A stretch of 64,000 nucleotides of DNA from positions 112,099-176,098 of the forward strand of contig WBZZ01005857.1 in the NCBI GenBank assembly GCA_019918135.1, given 5' to 3'. This document shows positions 1-9,748 of the stretch, one piece after another. The position numbers and the translations under genes are program-made. How positions within the stretch are numbered: the stretch's first letter is position 1; each line of letters starts with the position of its first letter. Under the pieces are notes generated by a model. That model was not told the origin of the DNA, did no database searches, and worked only from the letters and a program-made list of their open reading frames with translations. The stretch is from Paulinella micropora. Its lineage: Eukaryota > Cercozoa > Imbricatea > Euglyphida > Paulinellidae.

Positions 1-207
1 GACGCTGCTGGAGATGGCGGTTACGGGGGCGTGCACACGCGACGAGGAAGGGGAAGAGGACGAAGAAGAAGACGGGGGCCCCGAGGAAGAGGAGGGTACC
101 AACACGGCACGGGCGTGGCAGAGGACGAGGCTCAGACAGTATTCTGGTTAACAAAAGCGGCGGAACAAGGCATCTTAGCTTGTACGGCGTATTTTGACAT
201 CTCGTGA
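1..207 (+). pseudogene. 3' end of a Sel1-repeat protein gene (cut by window edge)
   Basis: The first frame is open from base 1 to a TGA at 205-207. It begins with a Gly/Arg-rich stretch and ends in a recognisable Sel1/TPR-like repeat (GVAEDEAQTVFWLTKAAEQG), the pattern G-V-x-x-D-x-x-x-A-x-x-W-x-x-x-A-A-E-Q-G. Sel1 repeats are helical pairs that act as protein-protein interaction scaffolds. Two further Sel1 genes occur in the window at 33132-33964 and 36311-37375, so this is probably a third family member. The Gly/Arg tract is unusual for the family and may be low-complexity expansion. The protein stops directly after one repeat, which suggests a truncated tail. Its start lies outside the window. 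Confidence 0.6.
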
Positions 208-249
208 ACAGCGAGTTAAACGTCTATTAAAATTTTCTTTTCTGACCTC

Positions 250-400
250 TCTGGAATGCAGGTTGACTTTCTTCCAATGAAAGGACTTGCCCTTCTGGCA
301 AAGATTTGAGATGAAAGAGGCCCTCGCCGTTTGCAAGTACCGAATGCGCGACCGCGCGGATGTCGTAGGACAGGTTGAGAAGCCACGGTCTGGCTCGCTC
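250..400 (-). pseudogene. Fragment of the TnpB/Fanzor-like nuclease gene
   Basis: On the minus strand this stretch encodes a peptide with the core RASFISNLCQKGKSFHWKKV. It is closely similar to part of the nuclease at 19285-20778 (RASAISNLSQKGKFFHWKRV), and the DNA alignment runs over about 130 bases. A frame change separates it from the preceding ARPWLLN-SYDIR segment. Only the region just upstream of the RuvC-I motif is present, so it cannot be functional. It ends beside a G run and a GC palindrome, as the hairpin elements in the full copy do. Confidence 0.6.
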
Positions 401-1120
401 CCAGGGGGGGGCGCGCCCCCCTTTTTTTCCTCCCCCTCCCCATCCCTGTCCAAGTTCTCAGGCGGGGTGGGGGGGGGGGGGGGGTTAAGCACAGGGTCGT
501 GCCTCTCCCCCCTCCATCTTCCCTCTCCCTCACCTAGCTCGCAGTGCCAAGATTAAACCTTTGTCAAGGATTTTTTATTAATTTTTTTGTGTACATTCTT
601 AGCGCGCCCCCGCCCTTCCCCTTACCTCTCTCTTCCCACCTCCCTCTTTCATCCTTACCCCCATCCATCTGCCAGCCCCCCGGTTGCCAAGTCTAAAACC
701 GTCGAAATTCAATTAAAAAAGTTTGTACTTTTTCAGCGTGCCCCTCCCCCCTCCCCTCTCCTTGCCGCCTTCTCTCTCACCGCTGCTCCTTCTTCTCGGA
801 CGGGCGCACAAAGGGGAGGGAGGGGTGTGCTGCTCGTTCTCAGACAGGTCCCAGCCGAGCGTCCCGTCTCAAACGCTCCAAACCCCCCGCCATACCCTCC
901 GCCAGGAAAGCAACCTCTTCCTACAATGGACTTGGATATGTCGGAGGGAGAAAAAAAATCTCTCAGAAAAGACATTAAAGCAGCGCCCCACAGCGCGGCA
1001 GACCAGTCGACTGCACCACAAAGATCGCGTCCTCAATCGGAAGCAAGAAAAGAAGTCTTTTTAATTAAAACCCGACAATGTCGGACTGAGAGCCTTCCAT
1101 AGTGCCCCCCCCCCCCCCCA
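401..1120. repeat. Mosaic of C/G runs and dispersed repeat units, no gene
   Basis: This stretch holds long G and C runs and three units found many times elsewhere. One is a 'cagtgccaagattaaa..tttgtcaagga' unit (541-575) followed by a T-rich and cgcgcccc tail. A second is a related unit at 686-740. The block at about 845-1080 reappears in reverse complement at about 44,985-45,160. Open frames here are short, proline- or arginine-rich and unsupported. It ends with a C run of about 16 at 1105-1120. Confidence 0.6.
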
Positions 1121-1522
1121 AGCACTCGTTTGTTCGTGCTTATTGCTAAGGTTGTTCATGACATGGACAACAGACGATGCTAAGGTACATTAATTACATT
1201 AATATTGTTGTCCCGGTCACCACTGGGTCAGAAACATGGTGTTTGGGTAATTAAAGGTGCGCGAGGGGGTATACATCACCGACGCCAGGCTGACCACAAG
1301 AGCAGGCTTGATATTGGCCCCCCAAAGGCAGATTGAGACTCGCGAAAACGATGTGTGGCCTGCGCCTGGGTTTTGATTGATTTTTTTTTCTTAAAAAAAC
1401 AACAATAATTTGCTATAGGATGATCCTTGAGTTTCCAGTGGGCTGGAAGAAAAGAAAACCCGAAGCTAATGAAAATGGTACGAATGTTTTGTCATTTTCA
1501 CCCATGATTGGTTGTTATTGCA
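1121..1522. other. AT-richer non-coding stretch, possible intron of the next gene
   Basis: The composition changes after the C tract and resembles the right part of the window. I see no convincing exon. The stretch ends in 'gttattgcag', a good splice acceptor, directly before an open coding segment. Confidence 0.4.
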
Positions 1523-2843
1523 GGTGTCGGAACGAAGAAGTGGATCGCAGTGTTGCGGGGAATGAATGCTGATTTGGACGGCAAGACCGACACTGAGTTT
1601 CTTCAACTCATGTGCCCAAAATTGTTGAATCTTGCTCATAGCTTGTGTCACCCCCCTCACAAGCGGAACTATATTGAAGACGTGTTGACCTTTTTCCTTC
1701 CATATGTTGGGGATCCTACGAATTTCCCCCCCCATTCTTCGAAGATACAGATGGAAGGCTTTGCTAGTTAAGGAGTTGGCAGGCAAGGCTAAGGTATGCA
1801 ATTATTGCGCAAAGGGCTTTAGCTTTATTTATTGCTGCTTTTTTAGCTCTTCATTTTTATGGTGTGATAGAGGAACAGAGCAGCAGTAGAGCAAGGCTAC
1901 AAACCTTTGCGCTCTTCTGATCGCCGGACCAAAAGGCCAAGGAAATTTACACCAGGTTCTTTGCGTCAACACTGTTCTATGTAACACAGTTCTCTTATGA
2001 ATTTTATTGTTTGATACTAGGTAGCAGTGACACTGCGCCTGAACCAGAGGATCAGGAGGGTGAAACTAGTGAAGATGAGGTTATAGTCGAGGAGAATACA
2101 AAAAAGAAGAAAAATTTGAAGGCAAAGCAGAAGGTGAAGCAGAAGAAGGTGAAAAAGGGCAAGAAGGAGCAGCCCTCCACGCCTCCGGACGAGGAATCGG
2201 AAGCCGAGGAGAAACTTGAGCAAGCCAACCAGGTCTGTTCTCACTCTGCAGCTGTTATGTTGTCTTCTAATTAATGATACATATGTAGTGTAGTACTAGT
2301 GGTGTCTCCGAAGCCTCTTTGCAAGCGATTTTGAAGGAGGCAATGAAAGAACATAGTAGCAAAATGAATGAGAACATGGAGAAGCTTTTGAAACAGTATG
2401 AAAAGAAAGAAGCAGGGAAGGAAGGTAAAGGAAAGAACAATGGAGAAACAGAGAAGGATAAGGAGACGCAAGGCTCTGAGGAAGAAAAAGGCAAAGAAAA
2501 GAAGAAAAAGAAGAAAAAGAAGAAGAAAAAGAAGAAGAAAGACAGCTCCAGTGACTCAGACAGTGACGATAGCACTAGTACCAGTGATAGCTCTAGTAGT
2601 AGTGAGTCAGAGGAAGAAGAACAGACGAAGAAAGAGAAGAAGAAAAAGAAGAAGAAGAAGAAGAAGAAGAAGAAGAAGAAGAAGAAAGAGGAGAGAGCTG
2701 CACAGCAGGCTATGCAAAACACAGCCACTCGCGGTATCTATCCATTCCCACCCAACAGCTCACCCGGCTATAATTATTATGATTTTGCACTTGCGGCTAT
2801 GGCACTCAAAAATCAGTACGTTGAAGTTTCTCAAAAATACTAA
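1523..2843 (+). CDS. Spliced eukaryote-type gene, Lys-rich protein of unknown function (5' part missing)
   Basis: I read three exons. The first starts after an acceptor at 1522, encodes a mostly helical segment (TEFLQLMCPKLLNLAHSL) and ends at a good donor, AAG|GTATGC, at 1793/1794. Its frame changes in a C7-8 run near 1724-1731. The second runs from 2021 to 2232 between TACTAG and CAG|GTCTG and is acidic, then Lys-rich (KQKVKQKKVKKGKK). The third, from about 2302, has a coiled-coil start, a Lys tract, an acidic Ser/Asp/Glu block, a second Lys tract and a TAA at 2841-2843. An AATAAA follows at 2863-2868. The phases of exons 1 and 2 do not match exactly, so at least one boundary or base is uncertain. 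The Lys/Ser-Asp architecture is common in nucleolar or chromatin proteins, but I do not recognise the family. It sits between two long C tracts inside otherwise virus-like DNA. Confidence 0.55.
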
Positions 2844-2862
2844 AAATTAGATTTATTTGAAA

Positions 2863-2868
2863 AATAAA
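2863..2868 (+). terminator. Poly(A) signal AATAAA
   Basis: A canonical AATAAA lies 20 bases after the TAA of the Lys-rich gene, followed by a T/G-rich stretch. This supports a genuine eukaryotic 3' end here. Confidence 0.55.
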
Positions 2869-2922
2869 AAGAATGTATTGTGTGATTAAAATGTATTCTC
2901 TTTTTTTACTCCTCCCGGTGCC

Positions 2923-2965
2923 TTCCCCCCCCCCCCCCCCCGGCCCCCCCCGCCCCCCCCCTCAC
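2923..2965. repeat. Long C tract closing the host-type insert
   Basis: A near-continuous run of C of about 40 bases separates the Lys-rich gene from virus-like DNA. Together with the C run at 1105-1120 it brackets the host-type segment. Confidence 0.7.
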
Positions 2966-3007
2966 AGCAGGTGTCCGGATCAGTCAATGTATTGACACAA
3001 TTTAACT

Positions 3008-4111
3008 TTAATATAACTGGCAAATCATTTTTAATACGTTATTCAGCTTATTCAAGATTATTTTTACTAAATAAAACACATTTTCAATGTCTGAATCAAA
3101 AAGTGCAAAATCACCTGTTGGACAATTTCGGAAAAATTGATACCCCACATTTGGCCGAATCACTTGTTCTAGGGCACTTTTCTTGGTGGGAGCAGGCCGC
3201 GGCCTTGGCCAAAAGTGGACAACTGCGTTTTTCTGTTCTGGACGCTGGCGTCGTGGGGCTTGGGCGGAAGCCCACGCCTGTTGCTGCGACGGCGGTGTCT
3301 GTTTTGTCTGGGGCGGCCGTGGCCGGGGCTGCGATCGATACCACACAATTACGTATGCTATTATTTTGGCCTTCAGGTCTCCTGCCTGATATTCCACGCG
3401 GGCTTGCCTTTCTTGTTTACTAAGCTGTACGAGCAGTTCGGCCCAGAAGGCGGGCCAACAGAGAAATGCACCCAACATTGAATATGCATCTGGGTTGTTT
3501 GTCACCAGTGAATCGTGCAGATTCCTTAGGCGTACGGGCCCTGGTTTGTTTGGATGAGCAAACTTGGCGAGTAGGCCTTCAAGAGTCTTGGGGAATATTG
3601 GCAAACTCAATTCTTCCCGTATAAAATTTTCAGGGTTAGTGTAATTGTTTACAAGCACTACTACATAGTCCTTCCGGAGCTGGATAGACTTTCCAGCCCG
3701 GGCTGTGAGAAAAGCGTTTCTCTGGCTTCTCTCCCCAAGCTCTCAGACGCCACAATTGCGTAGCAAGACCGAACAGAACTCCTTTCGACACCAGCAACGC
3801 GCCTGTCCGTACACCTTCGATATCGTGTTCAGACCACGATATGTCAGCGCCCTGGTAAAGCTCGTCCCAACATGCAAAGCTAGCATAGAGTCTGGCTACC
3901 GGCGATCTAGATAAGTCAGCAGCACGTATAGAATCGGGTGCGACAGAAAGTGGGGGGGGGGGGGGGTTGCATACAATAACTCGTTGGCCCGTCGGGTCAG
4001 TATTTCGCACTTTGGTAACACAACCTCTTGCCTAAAAATGTTGTCTTGCTTTGCCAAACACTCAAACTGTTTTTCGTACTCTAGCAAAGCCTTTGCTTTA
4101 GCTTGGTACAT
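3008..4111 (-). pseudogene. Frameshifted gene of unknown function, three reading frames
   Basis: Three minus-strand frames follow one another: 4111 to about 3955 (starts MYQAKAKALLEYEKQFECLA), about 3945 to 3700, and about 3690 to 3008. The first change falls on a G run of 12 at 3951-3966. The second falls on the palindrome ccagcccgggctg at 3693-3705. Each piece has normal codon usage and non-repetitive sequence, so one gene of about 350 residues is the simplest reading. The last piece has a Pro/Arg/Gln-rich central region and a conserved-looking start (YTNPENFIREELSLPIFPKT). No known domain is recognised. Alternatively the breaks are assembly errors in homopolymers. Confidence 0.5.
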
Positions 4112-4715
4112 TCGCTAGACAAGCAAGTTTACAATCAGGGTGCGAAAACAACTCGGCAGTGTCTCAGAATGGGGGGCAGGCAAGCAAGGAGAAGAAGGAA
4201 GTGAGACAGCAGGGGCAAGGGAAGCGGGAAGAAGCATCCTCCTCCCCCCCCCCCCCCTTTGTATCCCTCGTCAGGGAGTTCTGCGGGGCAAGTCAGACAG
4301 GTGCATGGGTGGGAGCATGAAAACCCTCCCCCGCCCTTCTCTCTCCTACTAGTAGAAGTTCTCGGACGGGGTTTTGCTCGTTCCGTCTTCCTACCCCCCT
4401 TCTTTTCTCTCTATATGATGATCCAGCCACGACGTGGCCGTCGATGCAGCCGAAAGGAGGCAACCACAGACGGCTTTGGGGCAGGTTTTCCGGGGAAACA
4501 TACACAGACAATTTGGCGACAATTTTCATTCGAGAGACGGGAAAAAGAAAAAACATAGTGTTCGCAAAGGCACCGCCGTGAGAAAGGCGAGGGGGAGGGA
4601 AGGGGGAAGGGAGAGGGGGAGGGAAGGGAGGGGGCGCTAGAAAGCTTAAAGCCCTCCGATGTTTAAAAGCCCCCAGAGGATACTTGTATAAGTAAAGACG
4701 AAAGACTGTGTATTG
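4112..4715. other. Intergenic, repeat-like, no gene
   Basis: G/C-run sequence plus one reverse-strand copy of the recurrent module 'tttccgggg...aatttggcgacaa...cgagagacgggaaa' at about 4487-4545, followed by purine-rich gggaagggagaggg repeats. No supported coding region. Confidence 0.5.
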
Positions 4716-4722
4716 TATAAAG
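4716..4722 (+). promoter_or_regulatory. TATA-like box of the mucin-like gene
   Basis: TATAAAG lies 14 bases before the ATG at 4736, in the AT-rich patch that follows the purine-rich spacer. The very short distance would give a short leader, as is common in large DNA viruses. Confidence 0.35.
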
Positions 4723-4735
4723 CTCTCTCTAGGTC

Positions 4736-6029
4736 ATGGGGTATTTATTTCTGCTAATGGCCCTCACGGCCTGGCAGGGTCTTACAGATGCCCAGGCTGT
4801 TTCCACCAGCGTGGAAAGCTCATCGACGTCGACGACCAAGCCATTCGAGACGGACTCACCGCTCCCTCCGCCCCGCGACACGGCCACCGCGCCAGGCTCA
4901 GGCCAAACCCTTGGATCGACGGCGACGACGACCGAGCCGGTCGAGACCAGGCCTCCCAACAAGACCACTGGACCTCCTCGAGATACTAACCAAACCAAAC
5001 GCACAACAAAACGCCCCCGAACACAGGCGGCGGAATTTAACGAGACGGAGACAACGGGAGCAAACGAAACAGAAAATAACCCTTTCAATCGCACGGACTG
5101 GCCTCCGTCAAGACAGCGTCGCACTACAGAGAAACCCTCCGCTACTCGCCCCAGCACTCCGCAGGCCACAAGGCCTACTAATAACAACGAAAATTCACAC
5201 CCTCGTACATCGACGACCCCGCCCCGAACCGGAGCTGGCACTGAACAGCCCACGGGCGCCGCTACTTCGTCCAGCACGCCGCCAGCCCGTACGACGAGAA
5301 CTCCGCCCCGAACCGGAGCTGGCACTGAACAGCCCACGGGCCCCACTACTTCGTCCAGCACCCCACCAGCCCGTACGACAGCGACCCCGCCCCGAACCGG
5401 CACCGGAACCTGGCAGTACACTGGCGCCGCCACTTTGCCCAGCACTCCGCCAGCTCGTACGACGAGAACTCCGCCCCGAACCGGCACCGGAACCTGGCAG
5501 TACACTGGCGCCGCCACTTTGCACAGCACTCCGCCAGCTCGTACGACGAGAACTCCGCCCCGAACCGGCACCGGAACCTGGCAGTACACTGGCGCCGCCA
5601 CTTTGCCCAGCACTCCGCCAGCCCGTACGACAACGACCCCGCCCCGAACCGGCACCGGAACCTGGCAGTACACTGGCGCCGCCACTTTGCCCAGCACTCC
5701 GCCAGCTCGTACGACAACGACCCCGGCCCGAACCGGCACCGGAACCTGGCAGTACACTGTTGCCGCTACCTTGCCCAGCACCCCGCCAGCCCACGACGAC
5801 GACCCCGCCCAAAACCGGCGCTGATACTGAACAGCCCACGGGCGCCGCTACTTCGTCCAGCACCCCGCCAGCCCGTACGACAACGACCCCGCCCCGAACC
5901 GGCACCGGAACCTGGGAGTACACAGGCGCCGCTACCTCGTCTACCACTCCCCCGCGCCCCCCTGCGTCGTCGACCGCTATCGCAACCTCCGGCTCGAATT
6001 CAGCGGGGTCTCCGACAGGGGCTGGTTAA
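4736..6029 (+). CDS. Secreted mucin-like Thr/Pro-rich protein with tandem repeats (one internal frameshift)
   Basis: The start at 4736 gives a clear signal peptide (MGYLFLLMALTAWQGLTDAQ), so the product should be exported or sit on a surface. The mature part is Thr/Ser/Pro-rich with several N-glycosylation sequons (NKT, NQT, NET, NRT) and abundant likely O-glycosylation sites. From about residue 160 it consists of 28-residue repeats (84 bp each), with a core TPPRTGTGTWQYTGAATLPS. Compared with its neighbours, one repeat near 5790 lacks two bases (GT). This moves the frame and ends the protein at 5824; the alternative frame continues the repeat family to a TAA at 6027-6029. No membrane anchor is seen at either end. 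The repeats probably vary in number by slippage. Function is unknown; a heavily glycosylated coat or adhesion protein fits best. An AATAAA at 6182-6187 may be its poly(A) signal. Confidence 0.7.
5213..5990 (+). repeat. 84-bp tandem repeat array inside the mucin-like gene
   Basis: About nine units of 84 bp encode the 28-residue repeat. Two unit types occur: one with GAGTEQPTGAATSS, the other with GTGTWQYTGAATLP. They are arranged as flanking older units and a homogenised centre, which suggests unequal exchange. Confidence 0.8.
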
Positions 6030-6749
6030 AAAGAAAGAGACGTATTCCTTTGTGCACGTACGCAAAAAGGAACGGGGGGGGGGGGGGAAGAGTGGAGGAG
6101 TGTGGAGGAAGGGTAAGGAAAAGCAGGCGGTTGTGTTGTGTTGTGTGTGTGCGTGTGTTTTGAAGGCTTGCAAGAAGCGCAAATAAAACCATCTCATTCC
6201 ACCCCCCCCGCTCTCTCTCTGCTGACCAAGTAAGCGATCACGAAAATAAAAAAAAATCTTGCCGTCGGTCCTTTTTTTTGTGTTCTGAAAAGGTCGATTT
6301 GTTTGTTTAATGACTACACCGGCGATGCCGAAAGCTTCTCCCCCCCACCCTCCCCCCTCAACAAGAGATTTTGATCTTTTGTACATAAAAAGGCAGAAGC
6401 GGGGGGGCTTGAATGTGTACCTCATGTTGGAATCAAGCAGAAATCTGTTTACTCTGGCTGCTGATAATGCTCTGCCAACTATCATTTCCTGTACTGCACG
6501 CATACATCTTTTGGACAGGCCCTGGCCCCGAGTTTGTCTGGCAAAGATTGGGGCCAAGAGCTTTGCGGGGTAGGTTTTGTGGCGTACTTTTACATGGCCC
6601 GGTGTGTGTTTTTTTTTGTGTGCTTTTCTGGGGGCTTTCTGTCTGTTGCATGGGCTGCCCATGAGAGTGTGCCCCGCTTTCATACGGCGGTGCATCTATG
6701 AAATTCGCAAGACTGAAAAAAAAGGGAAGGCGGGAAAGAGGGGGGGGGG
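6030..6749. other. Intergenic, no supported gene
   Basis: Contains a G run at 6077-6088, the candidate AATAAA at 6182-6187, and T- and C-rich stretches. Minus-strand frames here are low-complexity and lack domain signals. Confidence 0.4.
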
Positions 6750-8700
6750 GGAGGAAGACGGAATGAGCTAAATCCCCGTCCGAGAACTACTAGGAGAGAG
6801 AGGGGCGAGGAAGGGTTTCATGCCCCCCAATCCATGCACCTGTCCGAAAACGAGCAGCACACCCCTCCCCCTCCCCCCCCCCCCCCTCCCTCCACACCCC
6901 TTTGTACGCCCGTCTGAGAAGAAGAAGTAGCGGTGAAAGGGAAGGCGGCAAGGAGAGGGAGGGGGAGGGGCGCGCTGAAAAAGTACAAATTTTCTTACTA
7001 CATTTCGACAGTCTTTGGGTTGGGGCACCCGAGGGCTAGCAAATGGAAGAGGTAGGATAGAAGAAGGGGGGGAGACAGAGGGAAGGCGGAGGAGAGATGG
7101 GGAGGCGGACGAGAGAGGGAAGGGGGGGCGCTCCCCCCCCCCCCTTTTCTTCCCTCCACCTGAGCCCCCTGAGCCCGGGGGGGCTCAAAGAACAGGGGGC
7201 GGAACCGAAAAAAACTAAGAAGATACCACTGAGCCGAATCCCCCCCCCCCCCCCCCCCCCTTGACCCCTGCCTGCATCCGCAAGCCTTTCTTCGGCCCTT
7301 CTCCTTTCCCTCCTCTGAGCCCGGAAAGGCTCAAGAAGCAGGGGGGTGGGGAGGAAAGAGGGAGGGGGAAGACAGAGGGAAGGGGGAGGGGGTGAGAGGA
7401 AGACGGAATGAGCCCAATCCCCGTCCGAGAACTACCAGGAGAGAGAGGGGCGGGGGGAGGATTTTGCATGCTCCCCCCGACCCATGCACCTGTCTGAGAA
7501 GGAGCAGCGGGGAGAAGGTAGGGAAAGGGGCGCGCTGCAAAAGAACAATTTTTATAAATTAAATTTCGACAGTCTTAGGCTTTGGCACCTGAGGGCTAGC
7601 AAATGGACGGGGGTAGAATAAAGGAGAGGGGACAACAGAGGGAACGGGGAGGAGAGAGGGAGGGGGGGAAAGACAGAGGGAAGGGAAAGAAGACAGAATG
7701 AGCTAAACCCCTGTCTGAGAACTACTAGGAAAGAGAAGGGCGGGGGAGGATTTTTATGCTCCCCAACCCATACACCTGTCTGAGAAGACGGATCAGCTCG
7801 GAGAGGGAAGGCGGCAGGGAGAGGGAGGAGGAAGGGGCGCGCTGAAAAAGTACAAAACGCTGAATTAAATTTCGACAGTCTTAGGCTTGGCACCCGGGGG
7901 CTAGCAAATGGACGGGGGGAGGATAGAGGCAGGGAGGAAGGCAGAGGGAAGGGGAGGAGAGAGGGAGAAGCCGACGAGAGGGGAAAGGGAGAGGGTGCGA
8001 AGAATACGGAACGAGCAAAACCCCCGTCCGAGAACTACTAGGAAGAGAGAGGTGCGGGGGAGGGTTTCATGCCTCTCCCCCGACCCATGCACCTATCTGA
8101 AAACGAGCAGCACACCCCTTCCCCCCCCCCCCCCCCTCGTGCACCCGTCTGAAAAGAAGGAGCAGTGGAGGAGAGAGAAGGCAGGAAAGAGAGGGAGAGG
8201 GGAGGGGCGCACTGAAAGAGTACAAATTTTTTAAATTAAATTTCGACAGTCTTAGGCTTGGCAACCGGGGGGGGGGCTAGCAAATGGACAAGGGGGAGAA
8301 TAGAGAGAGGACGGAAGACAAAGGGAAGGGGGAGGGGGGGTGGGAGGAAGACGGAATGAGCAAAACCCCCGTCCGAGAACTACTAGGAAGAGAGAGGAGC
8401 GGGGGAGGGTTTCATGCCCCCCCCCCCCCCGATCCATACACCTGTCTGGGAACGAGCAGCACACCCCTTTCCCCCCTCGTGCACCGTTTGAAAAGAAGGA
8501 GCAGTGGGGGAGAGAGAAGGCGGGAAAGAGAGGGAGGGGCGCGCTGAAAAAGTACGAATTTTTTTAAATTGAATTTCGACAGTCTTAGGCTTTGGCACCC
8601 GAGGGCTAACAACTGGACGGGGATAGGATAGAAGGAGGGGGGGGGGGGGGGCACAAGACCAGTTCAAAAGAGAGCGCGCGGGGGGGGGGGGGTGCACCCT
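6750..8700. repeat. Degenerate tandem array of roughly 300-350 bp units
   Basis: The unit start 'gaagacggaatgagc...ccgtccgagaactac' recurs near 6758, 7398, 7689, 7999 and 8343. The unit end 'tttcgacagtcttaggcttggcacc..ggctagcaaatgg' recurs near 7005, 7563, 7869, 8240 and 8573. Between them are purine-rich and C-run blocks of varying length. All frames across it are low-complexity, so I call no genes. Confidence 0.75.
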
Positions 8701-8775
8701 GTCTAAGAATAGGGCGTGGGAGAAAGTGTAAGCTGAAAAGCCCTGTTCTAGTACATAATATTTCTGGCGCAGAGA

Positions 8776-9551
8776 GTGTCAATGTGCAGCTGCACCCCAC
8801 AGCAAAAGAGTCGGTACGCAGCTTGGTTCCTGTGTGTGGGGCTGCTCGCATTCCCAGTCTTGATCTGCTCTATAGTTAAAATGGTTTCCGAGATAGAAAC
8901 GGTGGTATCAGTAGTGGAAGTGAACGTGACGCGCGCCAGCTGGACCCTTGCACCGTCAGACGAGTTTAAGTGCTGTTATGTAGAATTGTCAGGTGGAGGG
9001 GGTGGGAGACGCCGGCGTAGTTTGCAAATCTGGAAGAGCGGTATTCCCTGTACAACACGGAGCATCGAAGACGTGCGCATGCCTGTGTACATGGCGGCGG
9101 TATTTGCGCAGCCCCTAGACTCCAACGAGACCGAACAACAAATTAATGACCAACGCTTTGGCGCTGACAGCTTATGCCGGGGTGGGCGCACTCTTGCCGT
9201 TCGACAGGGGAGGGGTTGGGAGGGGGAGGGTTGGGTATTGTATGATAGTACCCCCAATCTCTACAATGCAGTGTACCTCTGTTCTTGGGCTCGGCCGAGA
9301 GCGTGCCGAAGCTCGGCGACGTGGTTAATGCGACTCGTCGTCCAGATACTGGCTGTCTTCTGCTGGGCCCGGGCTCTTACGTAACGGGTCGGACGACGGC
9401 GTTTGTGTTGTGTACAGTAGTTCTGGTCCTATTAATGGTGGCCATGGCGGTCGCCGTTTATTTTTGTACAACGGATGTACACTTTCTGCCAATACACCAC
9501 GAGCGCTTGGACAGCTTAAAAGAACCTCTCAGTCTGTCGACACGAACCTGA
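8776..9551 (+). CDS. Membrane protein with N- and C-terminal membrane spans (one frameshift)
   Basis: The ATG at 8776 opens a protein with a short Cys-containing N-terminus and a hydrophobic span at residues about 13-35 (WFLCVGLLAFPVLICSIV). An ectodomain-like region with NVT and NET sequons follows. After residue about 172 the frame changes, in the GGG near 9281. The other frame then carries a strong second span (TAFVLCTVVLVLLMVAMAVA) and a short tail ending at 9551. The uncorrected frame stops at 9384 with no anchor, so a one-base indel is the simplest explanation. Two spans around a glycosylated loop suggest a viral or cell-surface membrane protein. No family is recognised. Confidence 0.55.
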
Positions 9552-9586
9552 GAGAGAGGGAGAGAGAGAGAGAGAGAGAGAGCCTG
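9549..9586. repeat. GA-dinucleotide microsatellite
   Basis: A run of gagagaga directly after the membrane protein stop codon; typical slippage sequence. Confidence 0.8.
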
Positions 9587-9748
9587 TTGACAAGAGAACC
9601 TTACCTTACACACCGAGTTGTGCCCCTCACCGCCCCTCCGTCTCCACTTTTGTTCTCTCGGTATCAAATGCAAAACTTTGTTGGAATTTTTTTTTTAATT
9701 AAATTTTTTTTCTAGCTTCTGCGCCGTTCCCCTCCAGCCCCCACGCAA

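Noticed and set aside
175-556. Overlapping Pro/Gly-rich frames near the left edge
   Set aside because: They translate C/G runs. The only meaningful signal is the minus-strand similarity to the nuclease gene.
4729-5781. A 350-residue open frame on the minus strand across the mucin-like gene, with Val/Gly-rich repeats
   Set aside because: It is the mirror of the 84-bp repeats, whose length is a multiple of three and keeps several frames open. The + strand frame has the signal peptide and glycosylation sites.
5213-5990. Regular repeats resembling a CRISPR array
   Set aside because: Units are directly abutting 84-bp coding repeats without unique spacers, inside a protein with a signal peptide, in eukaryotic or viral DNA.
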